From Yoonia rosea (lineage in GTDB: Bacteria; Pseudomonadota; Alphaproteobacteria; Rhodobacterales; Rhodobacteraceae), in contig NZ_FTPR01000001.1 of the NCBI RefSeq assembly GCF_900156505.1, positions 372,001-436,000 on the forward strand: a DNA stretch of 64,000 nucleotides, written 5' to 3'. The notes beneath the pieces are model-generated. The model was not told the DNA's origin and did no database searches. It worked only from the letters and a program-made list of their open reading frames with translations. Both the position numbers and the translations under genes were made by a program. This document shows positions 1-8,148 of the stretch, one piece after another; positions within the stretch are counted from its first letter, which is position 1; every line of letters starts with the position of its first letter.

Positions 1-152
1 GCTTCCAGCGCATCAATATGGCGGTTTACGGTTGCGCGGTGTAGCTGCAGCGCCTCGGCAGCCGTGCTCACAGTGCCAAGGCGTGCCACGTGATAGGCCG
101 TGCGCAATTCCGTCCATTTATCCAAAGAGCCACCTGTACAATTTTCGCGCAT
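1..152 (-). CDS. LysR-type transcriptional regulator, N-terminal fragment (cut by window edge)
   Basis: The first 50 or so codons of a regulator that runs off the left edge. The visible residues form a LysR-type winged helix-turn-helix: a helix ending in LRTAYHVARLGTVSTAA, then a recognition helix ALQLHRATVNRHIDALE. The ATG at 152 is the first in-frame start; a TTG at 125 behind an AGGTGG is an alternative. It is divergent from the DoxX gene at 237, the classic arrangement in which a LysR protein controls its neighbour. The effector-binding domain is outside the window, so the ligand cannot be guessed. Confidence 0.8.
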   Translation of the reverse strand, partial: MRENCTGGSLDKWTELRTAYHVARLGTVSTAAEALQLHRATVNRHIDALE

Positions 153-236
153 GTCATGCCTGAAATCGCGCGTTGATTGCGAATTTGCGGCGCTTTAGAT
201 CAGATATCAAGCAAAATGACATTCTAGGAGTTTTCA

Positions 237-599
237 ATGAAATATGTCTCGCTCGGCCTTCGCGGCCTTCTGACGCTCGCGTTTGTCGCCGCAGGTGGTG
301 CAAAACTTGCTGGCGTTGAAATGATGGTTGGTACCTATGATGCGATCGGCGTGGGCCAGTGGTTTCGCTATCTGACCGGCGCGCTTGAGGTCGGTGCCGC
401 AATCCTTCTGTGGTTGCCCGGCAAACAGGTACTGGCCGCAGCACTCCTCGGTGCAACGATGGTCGGTGCGGTTTTGGCCCATTTGTTCATCCTCGGTCCG
501 TCGGCTGTTCCTGCGGTGGTCCTTGGCCTCATCTGTATCGCCGTGATCTACTTGCACCGTGACCAGATCGCTGATCCCTTGGGCCGTGCGACCGCCTGA
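237..599 (+). CDS. DoxX-like small membrane protein
   Basis: A 120-residue integral membrane protein with four hydrophobic segments, roughly residues 5-22, 45-62, 65-85 and 90-108. The N-terminal pattern RGLLTLAFVAAGGAKLAG is the helix typical of DoxX/DoxD-like proteins, and the length fits the small DoxX_2 type. Family members are linked to redox or quinone processes, but most have no proven activity. It is divergent from the LysR fragment, which probably regulates it. Family assignment is good; the biochemical role is unknown. Confidence 0.75.
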   Translation: MKYVSLGLRGLLTLAFVAAGGAKLAGVEMMVGTYDAIGVGQWFRYLTGALEVGAAILLWLPGKQVLAAALLGATMVGAVLAHLFILGPSAVPAVVLGLICIAVIYLHRDQIADPLGRATA

Positions 600-953
600 T
601 CCGCTTTTCGCTAGGGTCGCGTGCAAACACTGTGCGCGGCCCAATCCCTGTTCCGATTAGTTGGACCAGACATGGAAATCGGTATCGACAGCTTTGCAGC
701 TTTCTTGCCCGAAATGTAGGACCGGACCGGTCTAGGGGCAGGATTCCTCGAATTTCATAGCCAGAATGGAACGGTTGCTGCGAAAGTGATTGTGGCAGAT
801 TCACCAGTTTGGCCATTTGCCAACTTTCGACCCATCCGAACACCGCAGTGTACCTGTCTTCGCACTCTGTAGGGTGGCGCGTCATGCATCGTTTGCGTAT
901 GCTGCGCCCCGTGCGTCTGTCCCCAATGCTATCGGACCCGAGGAGAAAGCTGA
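600..953. other. Intergenic stretch without a recognisable gene
   Basis: About 350 bases between the DoxX gene and dusA. No reading frame here has convincing codon use or similarity. It holds one short perfect inverted repeat, GACCGG-A-CCGGTC at 720-732, with no T-tract, so it is not an obvious terminator. The dusA ribosome binding site GAGGAG lies at its end near 940. Confidence 0.5.
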
Positions 954-1949
954 ATGCCCAACAACGCAGCCACTGCGGCAGCGAGATTGTCTATTGCGCC
1001 TATGATGGACTGGACGGACCGCCATTGCCGGTTTTTCCATCGCCTGATGTCGCGGCATGCGTTGCTGTACACGGAAATGGTGACAGCGCCGGCTGTGGTG
1101 CATGGCGATAAAGAACGCCTGTTGGGTTTTGATGCGCGCGAGCATCCCGTGGCGCTGCAGTTGGGCGGGTCTGATCCTGCGCAGCTCGCGCAAGCGGCGC
1201 GGATTGCCGAGGACTTCGGCTATGCCGAGATCAACCTCAATTGCGGGTGCCCCTCTGACCGTGTGCAATCAGGCAGCTTTGGCGCCGTGCTGATGGAAAA
1301 CCCGGCTTTGGTTGCCGAATGCGTGGCAGCGATGATCGCGGCAGTGCGCGTTCCTGTGACCGTCAAGTGCCGGATCGGCGTGGATGACCAGGACCCGGCT
1401 GTGGTGCTGCCCGATTTTCTGGCCCAAGTTTCTGCGGCGGGGGTCCACAGGTTTTCGGTGCATGCGCGGAAGGCATGGTTGCAAGGGCTGAGCCCCAAAG
1501 AGAACCGCGATATCCCGCCATTGAATTATGATTTAGTGATGGAAATGAAGGGGTTGTTTCCGCATCTTCATCTAAGCGTCAATGGCGGTATCGCGACATT
1601 GGATGATGCGGTGGATTTCCTCGATCGCGGATTGGACGGCGTTATGATCGGGCGCGCGGCCTATCATACACCTGCGGATATCCTGCTTGAGGCGGATGCG
1701 CGTATCTTTGACGATCCCTTAGGGCGCACAGCCGAAGAAGTCGTCCATCTGATGTTGCCCTATATCGCGGATCACCTTGCAAAGAACGGCCGTTTGGGGC
1801 AGGTGACGCGCCATATGTTGGGGCTGTTTCAGGGCCGCCCCGGTGCACGGGGTTGGCGCAGGCATTTGTCCGAGAACGCCCATGTTGATGGGGCAGGACC
1901 GGACGTTGTCTTGGCCGCTCTCGATCACGTGACGCGAAAAGCGGCCTAA
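954..1949 (+). CDS. dusA: tRNA-dihydrouridine(20/20a) synthase DusA
   Basis: FMN-dependent reductase that converts uridines 20 and 20a of the tRNA D-loop to dihydrouridine. The 331-residue TIM barrel begins with the flavin-binding strand SIAPMMDWTDRHCRFF. It carries the catalytic cysteine in NLNCGCPSDRVQSG near residue 90, and ends the barrel with the phosphate-binding VNGGIATLDD and DGVMIGRAAY segments. The WTDRHCR signature points to DusA rather than DusB or DusC. The start at 954 has GAGGAG about eight bases upstream. The TauE-type gene follows 12 bases later, so they may share a transcript. Confidence 0.95.
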   Translation: MPNNAATAAARLSIAPMMDWTDRHCRFFHRLMSRHALLYTEMVTAPAVVHGDKERLLGFDAREHPVALQLGGSDPAQLAQAARIAEDFGYAEINLNCGCPSDRVQSGSFGAVLMENPALVAECVAAMIAAVRVPVTVKCRIGVDDQDPAVVLPDFLAQVSAAGVHRFSVHARKAWLQGLSPKENRDIPPLNYDLVMEMKGLFPHLHLSVNGGIATLDDAVDFLDRGLDGVMIGRAAYHTPADILLEADARIFDDPLGRTAEEVVHLMLPYIADHLAKNGRLGQVTRHMLGLFQGRPGARGWRRHLSENAHVDGAGPDVVLAALDHVTRKAA

Positions 1950-1961
1950 AGGGAAAAACAA

Positions 1962-2780
1962 ATGGAAGATACGGTGCTGCTGGCCACGATGGCCGGTTTG
2001 CTTTTGGCGCTTGGGGCATTCTCGGGTGTGTTGGCGGGGCTTTTGGGTGTCGGCGGCGGGATCATTCTGGTGCCTGCATTTTTCTACGTCTTCAGCGGAT
2101 TAGGCTATAACAGCCCCGAATTGATGCAAATCTGTCTGGGCACATCGCTGGCGACGATCATTGTCACCTCGCTGCGGTCGCTGTCTGCGCACAGTAAAAA
2201 AGGCGCAGTTGACTGGTCTATCCTCAAAGGGTGGGGGATCGGGATCGCCATTGGCGCTGCAATTGGCATGTTGGTGGCCTCGACGCTGCGGTCCGAGGTT
2301 TTGCAGGCAATTTTCGGTGTGCTGGCGGCGATGGTGGGGGTTTACATGGCCTTCGGGCGTGAAAAGTGGCGCTTGGGCGCAGAAATGCCCAAAGGTGTTT
2401 TGCGGGCGGTTCTGTCGCCTGTTATTGGGTTCCTCTCGGTGCTCATGGGGATCGGCGGCGGATCATTCGGGGTTCCTCTCATGTCATTGTTCAACGTGCC
2501 AATCCACCGCGCCGTAGCGACGGCAGCGGGGTTCGGTGTCATTATCGCGGTCCCTTCGGTGATCGGGTTTCTCTTGGTCGATATCGCTGTGGTACCGCCC
2601 TTCACCATCGGTGCGGTGAACTTTCTTGCCTTCGGTCTGGTTGTCACGATGACCCTGATTACGGCACCGTGGGGGGCTGCATTGGCGCATCGGATGGATG
2701 CCAAACCACTCAAGCGCATTTTTGGCGTCTTTCTGATCCTCGTGGCGCTCAATATGTTGCGCAAAGCGCTGGGATGGTAG
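1962..2780 (+). CDS. TauE/SafE-family sulfite exporter-like permease
   Basis: A 272-residue protein with about eight transmembrane segments in two related halves, each opening with a glycine-rich loop: GLLGVGGGIILVPAFF near residue 27 and MGIGGGSFGVPLMSLF near residue 165. That duplicated GxGGG motif is the signature of the TauE/SafE (TSUP) family, which exports sulfite, sulfoacetate or other organosulfur anions. The substrate cannot be read from the sequence. The gene overlaps the following oxygenase-like gene by seven bases and so probably shares a transcript with it. Confidence 0.88.
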   Translation: MEDTVLLATMAGLLLALGAFSGVLAGLLGVGGGIILVPAFFYVFSGLGYNSPELMQICLGTSLATIIVTSLRSLSAHSKKGAVDWSILKGWGIGIAIGAAIGMLVASTLRSEVLQAIFGVLAAMVGVYMAFGREKWRLGAEMPKGVLRAVLSPVIGFLSVLMGIGGGSFGVPLMSLFNVPIHRAVATAAGFGVIIAVPSVIGFLLVDIAVVPPFTIGAVNFLAFGLVVTMTLITAPWGAALAHRMDAKPLKRIFGVFLILVALNMLRKALGW

Positions 2781-3502
2781 GGCAGGACGGCTTTTGCGTC
2801 TTTCCACCGGATGCCGCGGTGGCACGGTGGGCTGCAGCTGCAAAATTGGCCGCCATCACGGTGCTTGGCGATGGTGGCGCGCGACGGCATGGCGGCACAT
2901 GGTTTGTCGGGGTTGACGCTTTGCCTAATGCCCCTGACGGGAGCATCGGTGGCGTGCCTCTGGCAGGTGCTTGGCAAGCCCACGTAAAGGCGCCGCCCAA
3001 TTGGCACCGCGCGCAGCTTTCTGTTGTTTTTCCGGGGTATCCGCAACAGGACCCCGGCGAAAGTGAGGCGGCACATCGCTTTCGGCGGGATCGTGATGCC
3101 GCGCATGTGGACGGGCTTTTGCCGGAAGGGCCGCAAAAGCGGCGGCATTTGCGCGAACCACACGGGTTTATTCTGGGATTGCCGCTTGATGCGGTGCGTG
3201 CCAGCCCGCTGGTGGTTTGGCGTGGCAGCCATGACATCATGCGTACGGCTTTCCATGCGGCTTTCGCTGGCATCCCGCCTGCGCAATGGGGTCATGTGGA
3301 TGTCACCGAGGTCTATCAGGATGCGCGCCGCAAGGTTTTCGCGACCTGTGACCGGGTCGAAGTTGTTGCCGAACCCGGTCAGGCGGTCTTGCTGGATCGC
3401 CATATTCTGCACGGTGTCGCACCTTGGCCGCAGGATGTGCTGGGTGAGATGCGTATGGTGGCCTATTTTCGTCCGCAGATCAGCATAGAAGACTGGCTCT
3501 AG
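2774..3502 (+). CDS. 2-oxoglutarate/Fe(II) oxygenase-like protein
   Basis: A 242-residue protein that starts inside the end of the TauE-type gene. It contains AHVDG near residue 111 and LLDRHILHGVAPWP near residue 208, together matching the HxD...H iron triad of cupin-fold Fe(II)/2-oxoglutarate oxygenases, with a possible 2OG-binding arginine after the distal histidine. The substrate is unknown. Coupling to a TauE-type exporter suggests a small organic or sulfonated compound, but that is inference. The stop codon overlaps the stop of the convergent WYL regulator by four bases (CTAG). The start choice rests on the overlap, since the frame is open further upstream. Confidence 0.6.
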   Translation: MVGQDGFCVFPPDAAVARWAAAAKLAAITVLGDGGARRHGGTWFVGVDALPNAPDGSIGGVPLAGAWQAHVKAPPNWHRAQLSVVFPGYPQQDPGESEAAHRFRRDRDAAHVDGLLPEGPQKRRHLREPHGFILGLPLDAVRASPLVVWRGSHDIMRTAFHAAFAGIPPAQWGHVDVTEVYQDARRKVFATCDRVEVVAEPGQAVLLDRHILHGVAPWPQDVLGEMRMVAYFRPQISIEDWL

Positions 3503-4158
3503 GCCTTGAGCCGGTTGAAATCCTTAAGTGCCTTGCCGGGTTCATCGACAAAGAGGCTTGGCAGAATGCGCTGGCTGGCGATCTGGTCAACCCTGATCTC
3601 ATCAAATTGCGCAGTGGTTTCACACCAGACGACGCATGTCCAAAGGCGGCCCCAGTAATCAAGCTGGAGCGGCCGCACGATGCGCTTTTTGTTGTCCATG
3701 ACAAGTTCCAGTTTTTGCCGCGTCCGCATGGCCTGACGCAGGATCGGCAGATGCTGAAAGCCCCGCGCGGCATCGGCGAAAGGATAGATTGCAAAGCCAT
3801 AGCCGCTGGGTGCGCGACCACGGTCCTCGGGCATTACGGCATCAATCTTGCCCGAGAGGGCGCGGGCCGCCGCCGAAAGCTCAGGGTCGTTGCTTTGGAT
3901 CACGGCGTTTAGGCCCAGATGCAGCGCCTCGACCTCGGTCATGGTCAGGTTCAGCGGGGGCAGGGTGATTGCGGCGGTCACGCGGTAGCCGATCCCGCGT
4001 TCACCCTCGATCGGGACGCCCGATGCGGCGAGCGTTTCCATGTCGCGGTAAATGGTGCGCAATGATACGTCTGTCGCTTGCGCCAGATCACTGGCGCGGT
4101 GCAGTGATCCATCCCGCATGATTTGAACAAGACGCATAAGGCGGTCGGCACGGCGCAT
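3499..4158 (-). CDS. YafY-like HTH/WYL-domain transcriptional regulator
   Basis: A 219-residue DNA-binding protein. Residues 1-60 hold an HTH_11-type domain (MRRADRLMRLVQIMRDG, then SLRTIYRDMETLAASGVPI, the usual recognition helix). Residues 135-200 form a WYL-type ligand domain, seen in KLELVMDNKKRIVRPLQLDYWG. A strong AAAGGAAAA ribosome binding site precedes the ATG at 4158; a longer frame to 4296 lacks one. It is divergent from tatABC and overlaps the oxygenase-like gene at the tail. Its probable operator is the palindromic cluster at 4178-4227, so autoregulation is likely. The signal it senses is unknown. Confidence 0.85.
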   Translation of the reverse strand: MRRADRLMRLVQIMRDGSLHRASDLAQATDVSLRTIYRDMETLAASGVPIEGERGIGYRVTAAITLPPLNLTMTEVEALHLGLNAVIQSNDPELSAAARALSGKIDAVMPEDRGRAPSGYGFAIYPFADAARGFQHLPILRQAMRTRQKLELVMDNKKRIVRPLQLDYWGRLWTCVVWCETTAQFDEIRVDQIASQRILPSLFVDEPGKALKDFNRLKA

Positions 4159-4177
4159 GGTTTTCCTTTCGATTCGG

Positions 4178-4227
4178 GATAGTTTTGTCAATTTTCTGAC
4201 AACTGACAAGTTTTTGTCACAACTATC
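4178..4227. promoter_or_regulatory. Palindromic TGACA/TGTCA cluster, putative WYL-regulator operator
   Basis: A 50-base element whose ends are a perfect inverted repeat, GATAGTT (4178-4184) and AACTATC (4221-4227). Inside are two TGTCA and two TGACA pentamers (4186-4190, 4197-4201, 4204-4208, 4215-4219). It starts about 20 bases upstream of the regulator's start codon and about 140 bases before tatA. That is where an autoregulatory operator would sit. Confidence 0.55.
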
Positions 4228-4363
4228 AAAAAACCCTTGCAAAAAAGGCCTCTCCAGCCGCCAAAATCGCGAGTTCGCGCTTCCCTTGTGGCGCATCCGG
4301 CCCTATTTGTTCAATGAAGAGAATAAAATGACGCAGGGCACGCCCCGCTAAAGGAGAAGAGAC

Positions 4364-4576
4364 ATGCTTAACAATATCGGCCTTCCCGGCCTTCTTTTGA
4401 TCGCTGTTGTGGTTCTGGTTCTGTTTGGCCGCGGCAAGATTTCCAGCCTGATGGGCGAAGTCGGCAAAGGCATTACAGCGTTCAAAAAGGGCGTCGATGA
4501 TGGCAAAAAAGAAATCGAAGACGGCATGGCCGACGCCAAAGACGTGACGCCCGCAGAAGAAAAAGACAAAGTCTGA
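4364..4576 (+). CDS. tatA: Sec-independent translocase subunit TatA
   Basis: The pore-forming small subunit of the twin-arginine translocase, 70 residues. It has the short N-terminal transmembrane helix ([17 protein letters not shown]), the conserved [17 protein letters not shown] hinge and amphipathic helix, and a charged acidic tail rich in Lys and Asp. The ribosome binding site is AAAGGAGAAG. tatB follows after 31 bases and tatC overlaps tatB, giving the usual tatABC operon for export of folded, often cofactor-loaded proteins. Confidence 0.97.
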   Translation: MLNNIGLPGLLLIAVVVLVLFGRGKISSLMGEVGKGITAFKKGVDDGKKEIEDGMADAKDVTPAEEKDKV

Positions 4577-4607
4577 TCGCTTTGCCGCATAATAAGGACT
4601 GCGTCTG

Positions 4608-5036
4608 ATGTTTGGTCTTGGCTGGAGCGAATTGCTTGTTGTCGGCATTGTGGCCCTGATTGTGATCGGGCCCAAGGATTTGCCGGGCTTGTTCCGCACG
4701 ATAGGGCAATTCACCGGTAAGGCCCGTATGATGGCGCGCGAGTTTTCGCGTGCGATGGAGCAGGCCGCCGATGATGCTGGCGTCAAGGATATCTCCAAGA
4801 CACTGAACGCGGCAGCTAACCCCAAGAAATTCGGCGTCGACAAGATCAAGGAAGCGACCGGTGTCACCGAAACACCCTTGTCGCCCGAACGTCAGGCCGC
4901 AAAAGAGAAAATGAGCAAGGCGATGGGTGATGCAGCGCTTGCCCGTCAGGCGCGTGAGGCAGAAGAGGCCGCCGCCAAGGCCGCAGCTGCTGAGGCCCCC
5001 AAACCCGATACGCCCGCACCAGAGGCCAAGACATGA
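4608..5036 (+). CDS. tatB: Sec-independent translocase subunit TatB
   Basis: The substrate-receptor partner of TatC, 142 residues. It has the TatB-type N-terminus [27 protein letters not shown], in which the acidic residue at position 7 and the GPKDLP hinge separate TatB from TatA. A long amphipathic helix follows, then a low-complexity Ala/Glu/Lys/Pro tail. It overlaps tatC by four bases (ATGA), indicating translational coupling. Confidence 0.97.
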   Translation: MFGLGWSELLVVGIVALIVIGPKDLPGLFRTIGQFTGKARMMAREFSRAMEQAADDAGVKDISKTLNAAANPKKFGVDKIKEATGVTETPLSPERQAAKEKMSKAMGDAALARQAREAEEAAAKAAAAEAPKPDTPAPEAKT

Positions 5037-6016
5037 GCGCCCGAGACGAGATCGAAGACAGCGCAGCGCCGCTGCTGGAACACCTGACCGAACTGCGCTC
5101 GCGGCTGATTTATTCCGTGATGGCTTTCCTCGTCGGCATGATTATCTGCTTTTCCTTCGGCGGTGCCCTTTTGGATTTTTTGCTGGCGCCGATTGAGCGC
5201 ACCATGCGGTCCTTGGGCAATCCCAACCCTGTGATGCAGTATACGGCGCCGCAAGAGTATTTCTTTACCTTGATCCGCATTTCGGTTGTGGGCGGGCTGG
5301 CGCTGTCTTTTCCCGTGATCGCTTATCAGCTCTGGCGCTTTGTGGCGCCCGGCCTTTACCGCAATGAAAAGAACGCCTTTCTGCCGTTCATCATTGCCTC
5401 GCCTGTGTTGTTCCTGATCGGGGCGGCCTTTGCGCATTACATTGTCGTGCCGCTGGCGATGGCATTTTTCCTTGGGTTTGCGGATTTGCCTTCTTTTGTG
5501 CAGGCCATCGCTGCAGAGGCAGTCCCGAACCCCGGAACCGACCTTCTGCCGGCTGCGGGTGGCGGGCTGACATTGCCGAGTGTCGCGCCTGATCTATCGG
5601 AAGGCGGTGTCGATATCGTCTTCAACGGCAAGGTGAACGAGACGCTTGATATCACACTGAAGATGATCGTGGCCTTTGGCGTGTGTTTCCAGCTACCTGT
5701 GCTGCTGACCCTGATGGGATCGGCCGGATTGGCCAGTTCGCGCGGCCTGCGCGGGACACGCAAATACGCTGTCGTTGGTATCCTGATTGTGGCTGCCCTT
5801 GTCACACCACCTGATGTCACGACGCAGTTGATCCTCTTTGTCGTCGTCTATGGGCTGTATGAAATCTCAATTCATCTGGTCGCTGCGGTCGAGCGCAAGA
5901 AAGACCGCGCCGCCCGTGCAGAAGGCATCATTGGCGAAAACGAGAGCCTCTTTGACATCGATGAGGATGATCTTTCGGATGGCGAGGCTGCGGCTGATGA
6001 GGGTACCAAAGGGTGA
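5033..6016 (+). CDS. tatC: Sec-independent translocase subunit TatC, with an enlarged periplasmic loop
   Basis: The multispanning receptor for twin-arginine signal peptides, 327 residues. Typical elements are [16 protein letters not shown] at the N-terminus, then [22 protein letters not shown], and the segments around [15 protein letters not shown] and [14 protein letters not shown]. Escherichia coli TatC is about 258 residues. The extra length here is mainly a Pro/Gly-rich insertion of roughly 35-40 residues in the periplasmic loop before AFGVCFQ (about residues 165-205), plus an acidic C-terminal tail. Its stop overlaps the next gene's GTG. Confidence 0.96.
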   Translation: MSARDEIEDSAAPLLEHLTELRSRLIYSVMAFLVGMIICFSFGGALLDFLLAPIERTMRSLGNPNPVMQYTAPQEYFFTLIRISVVGGLALSFPVIAYQLWRFVAPGLYRNEKNAFLPFIIASPVLFLIGAAFAHYIVVPLAMAFFLGFADLPSFVQAIAAEAVPNPGTDLLPAAGGGLTLPSVAPDLSEGGVDIVFNGKVNETLDITLKMIVAFGVCFQLPVLLTLMGSAGLASSRGLRGTRKYAVVGILIVAALVTPPDVTTQLILFVVVYGLYEISIHLVAAVERKKDRAARAEGIIGENESLFDIDEDDLSDGEAAADEGTKG

Positions 6017-6855
6017 GCAAGAAGGCCCTGAAACGGATCGCTGCCGCGCTTGAGCGCATCAGTCCGGCCCCCATCGGGACCCCTGATTTTAGCGCAGCCT
6101 CGGCCTTTGTCTGGCATCCTGATCCTGATCGCCTTGTCCCTGTCGCGCGGGTGAACCGCGTCGGTGTTGAACTGCTGGTTGGCGTCGACCGGTCACGCGA
6201 TACGCTGATGGCCAATACGGTTCAGTTTGCTGCTGGATTGCCAGCAAACAACGCGCTGTTATGGGGTGCGCGTGGCATGGGAAAATCAAGCCTTGTCAAA
6301 GCGATACATGGCGCTGTGAGTGCGGATTATCCGGCGTTGAAGATTGTCGAGGTCCAGCGCGAGGATCTGCCCAGCATCGGCCGTTGCCTGAACCTGCTAC
6401 GCGGCGCGCCCGAGCGCTTTATCATGTTTTGTGATGACCTGTCTTTCGGGCACGACGATGCACATTACAAATCGCTCAAGGCGGTTCTGGATGGCGGGAT
6501 CGAAGGGCGGCCTGATAATGTCGTTCTTTATGCGACATCCAACCGGCGGCACCTGATGCCGCGCGATATGATCGAGAATGAGCGCTCATCTGCGATTTCC
6601 CCGTCCGAGGCGGTGGAAGAGAAGGTGTCGCTGTCTGATCGCTTTGGTCTGTGGCTCGGCTTCCACCCCTGCGATCAGGATGAATACCTTGCGATGATCC
6701 GCGGCTATTGCGATGCCTATGGTGTCGCGATTGATGACGCGACACTGCGGGCCGAAGCCATCGAATGGCAGGCCACACGTGGCAGCCGCTCGGGCAGGGT
6801 GGCCTGGCAGTATTTCACAGACCTTGCCGGCAGGCGCGGTGTGAGCCTGTCGTAA
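6013..6855 (+). CDS. DUF815-family AAA-type ATPase
   Basis: A 280-residue P-loop ATPase starting with GTG inside the tatC stop codon (GTGA overlap), so it is coupled to tatABC. The Walker A motif is GARGMGKSS near residue 85, with a Walker B-like FIMFCDDLSF near residue 140 and a probable sensor region YATSNRRHLMPRD. This pattern matches the widely distributed DUF815 family (E. coli YcjX-unrelated), for which I know of no firmly established function. The stop codon lies inside the perfect palindrome at 6851-6878. Confidence 0.88.
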   Translation: MSKKALKRIAAALERISPAPIGTPDFSAASAFVWHPDPDRLVPVARVNRVGVELLVGVDRSRDTLMANTVQFAAGLPANNALLWGARGMGKSSLVKAIHGAVSADYPALKIVEVQREDLPSIGRCLNLLRGAPERFIMFCDDLSFGHDDAHYKSLKAVLDGGIEGRPDNVVLYATSNRRHLMPRDMIENERSSAISPSEAVEEKVSLSDRFGLWLGFHPCDQDEYLAMIRGYCDAYGVAIDDATLRAEAIEWQATRGSRSGRVAWQYFTDLAGRRGVSLS

Positions 6856-6878
6856 GGTGGATCATGATCCACCTTACG
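6851..6878. terminator. Perfect 28-base palindrome between convergent genes
   Basis: A perfect 28-base palindrome with arms CGTAAGGTGGATCA and TGATCCACCTTACG and no spacer. It includes the last three bases of the DUF815 coding sequence and lies before the convergent nlpD-like gene. It lacks a long T-tract, so it is a plausible bidirectional terminator or RNA end-stabilising hairpin rather than a textbook one. Its core resembles the hairpin at 52519-52540. Confidence 0.6.
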
Positions 6879-6889
6879 TAGATCAGCCC

Positions 6890-8086
6890 TTATTGCAGAA
6901 AATCATTCGGATCGAGGCTTTGCAGGCCACGGCGCACCTCAAAGTGCAAGAAGCTGGGGTTTGCGGCACGCACCTTGCCGATCACCTGTCCGCGTGACAC
7001 GCTGTCGTCCTTGCTGACGCTCAGATTGTCCATCTGTGTATAGACCGTTAGCAGACCATCACTGTGTTTCAGGACAACAATCGCGCCGCCACTGGTATCT
7101 GTGGTTACAGCGGCAACAGTGCCCGATCCCGCTGCGCGCACGTCCGAGCCGGCGGATGCGCCAATATCAATCCCTTCGTTCGTGCCGGGTGCGTAGTCGC
7201 GGATGATCGATCCCTGGATAGGCATGATAAAGCGCGCAGCACTGCTTGCGGGCTGTGCTGTTGTCGTGCCCAGATCAGGCGTCGCGGGAGCGGCGGCTGC
7301 GGCGACAGGGGCGGCGGGTGTCTCGCTTGGCAGGGGGAGCGCTGCACTCGGTGGCACAGGTGTCGCGGTGCCAACGCCCGGGGCTGTCACAGCCGCAGAG
7401 GCTGCCGCCGGTGCAGGCGCGCTGCCGCCTTGCGGGATCAGCAGATACTGGCCTTCGCGAATTGTGAATTCGGTATTGAGACCGTTCCATTCAGCGATGT
7501 TGGTGACAGGGACGTTATAGAGCCGCGAGATCGAGAACACGGTTTCACCGCGCTGCACCTGATGGCGAATTGGCTCGGTGCCGCGCACGACAGGTGCGGC
7601 GGGGGTCGTCGCTGCCGGCGCAATTGGCGTGGCCGTCACGGTGCCAGCCGCATCAGCGCGGTCAAGCGCTGTTGTGGCCACCGCTGTCACATCAAGCGGT
7701 TGGATCGGTCCGGTGCCGATGGCGCCGGTGGCAGGCGAAGGTTCGGTGACGCGCGACGGTAGGGCGATGATCTCATCGCGGCGCAGGATCACGTCAGGTC
7801 CGATCCCGTTATACTCCGCCAGCTCATCGGCATCGAGGCCCAGCCGGATCGCAATGCCGCGAATGGTGTCATCGCGGCGCGCCACAACAACCTGATAATT
7901 GGGATAGGAAATCACGCCACGATCATCGGGGCGCGGCCTGCCGGGCAGGCTTTGTACCGCTGCGGATGTATCAAATCCGTTGCCGATATCACGCAGGTCG
8001 GCGTCAAAGCCGTCACATGCCGCGAGTGCTGCCAATGTCATGCCTGTCAATGCAATGCGTCTTACAGGGTAATTCCTGTTCGCCAT
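6890..8086 (-). CDS. NlpD/EnvC-like LysM lipoprotein with degenerate M23 domain
   Basis: A 398-residue outer-layer lipoprotein. The signal peptide ends in a lipobox (LAALAAC, Cys24). Two LysM peptidoglycan-binding domains follow (about residues 65-110 and 168-212), then an Ala/Pro linker and a C-terminal M23/LytM fold (about 290-398). The zinc site is lost: GTNEGIDIG replaces the usual HxGxD, and VYTQMDN replaces the catalytic YxH, though HFEVR remains. Such degenerate LytM proteins (NlpD, EnvC) activate amidases rather than cut peptidoglycan, and an AmiC gene lies at 60951. It is last in surE-pcm-nlpD, as in enterobacteria. Confidence 0.87.
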   Translation of the reverse strand: MANRNYPVRRIALTGMTLAALAACDGFDADLRDIGNGFDTSAAVQSLPGRPRPDDRGVISYPNYQVVVARRDDTIRGIAIRLGLDADELAEYNGIGPDVILRRDEIIALPSRVTEPSPATGAIGTGPIQPLDVTAVATTALDRADAAGTVTATPIAPAATTPAAPVVRGTEPIRHQVQRGETVFSISRLYNVPVTNIAEWNGLNTEFTIREGQYLLIPQGGSAPAPAAASAAVTAPGVGTATPVPPSAALPLPSETPAAPVAAAAAPATPDLGTTTAQPASSAARFIMPIQGSIIRDYAPGTNEGIDIGASAGSDVRAAGSGTVAAVTTDTSGGAIVVLKHSDGLLTVYTQMDNLSVSKDDSVSRGQVIGKVRAANPSFLHFEVRRGLQSLDPNDFLQ

Positions 8087-8148
8087 CCTACCGCTCCTTT
8101 GCCTAAGTCGCCCCTTATCTATGGGATCATACTATATTTTGGGGTAGT

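Noticed and set aside
4328..4351. A seven-codon frame (MTQGTPR) just before tatA, considered as a leader peptide
   Set aside because: No attenuator hairpins or regulatory codons are present; most likely chance.
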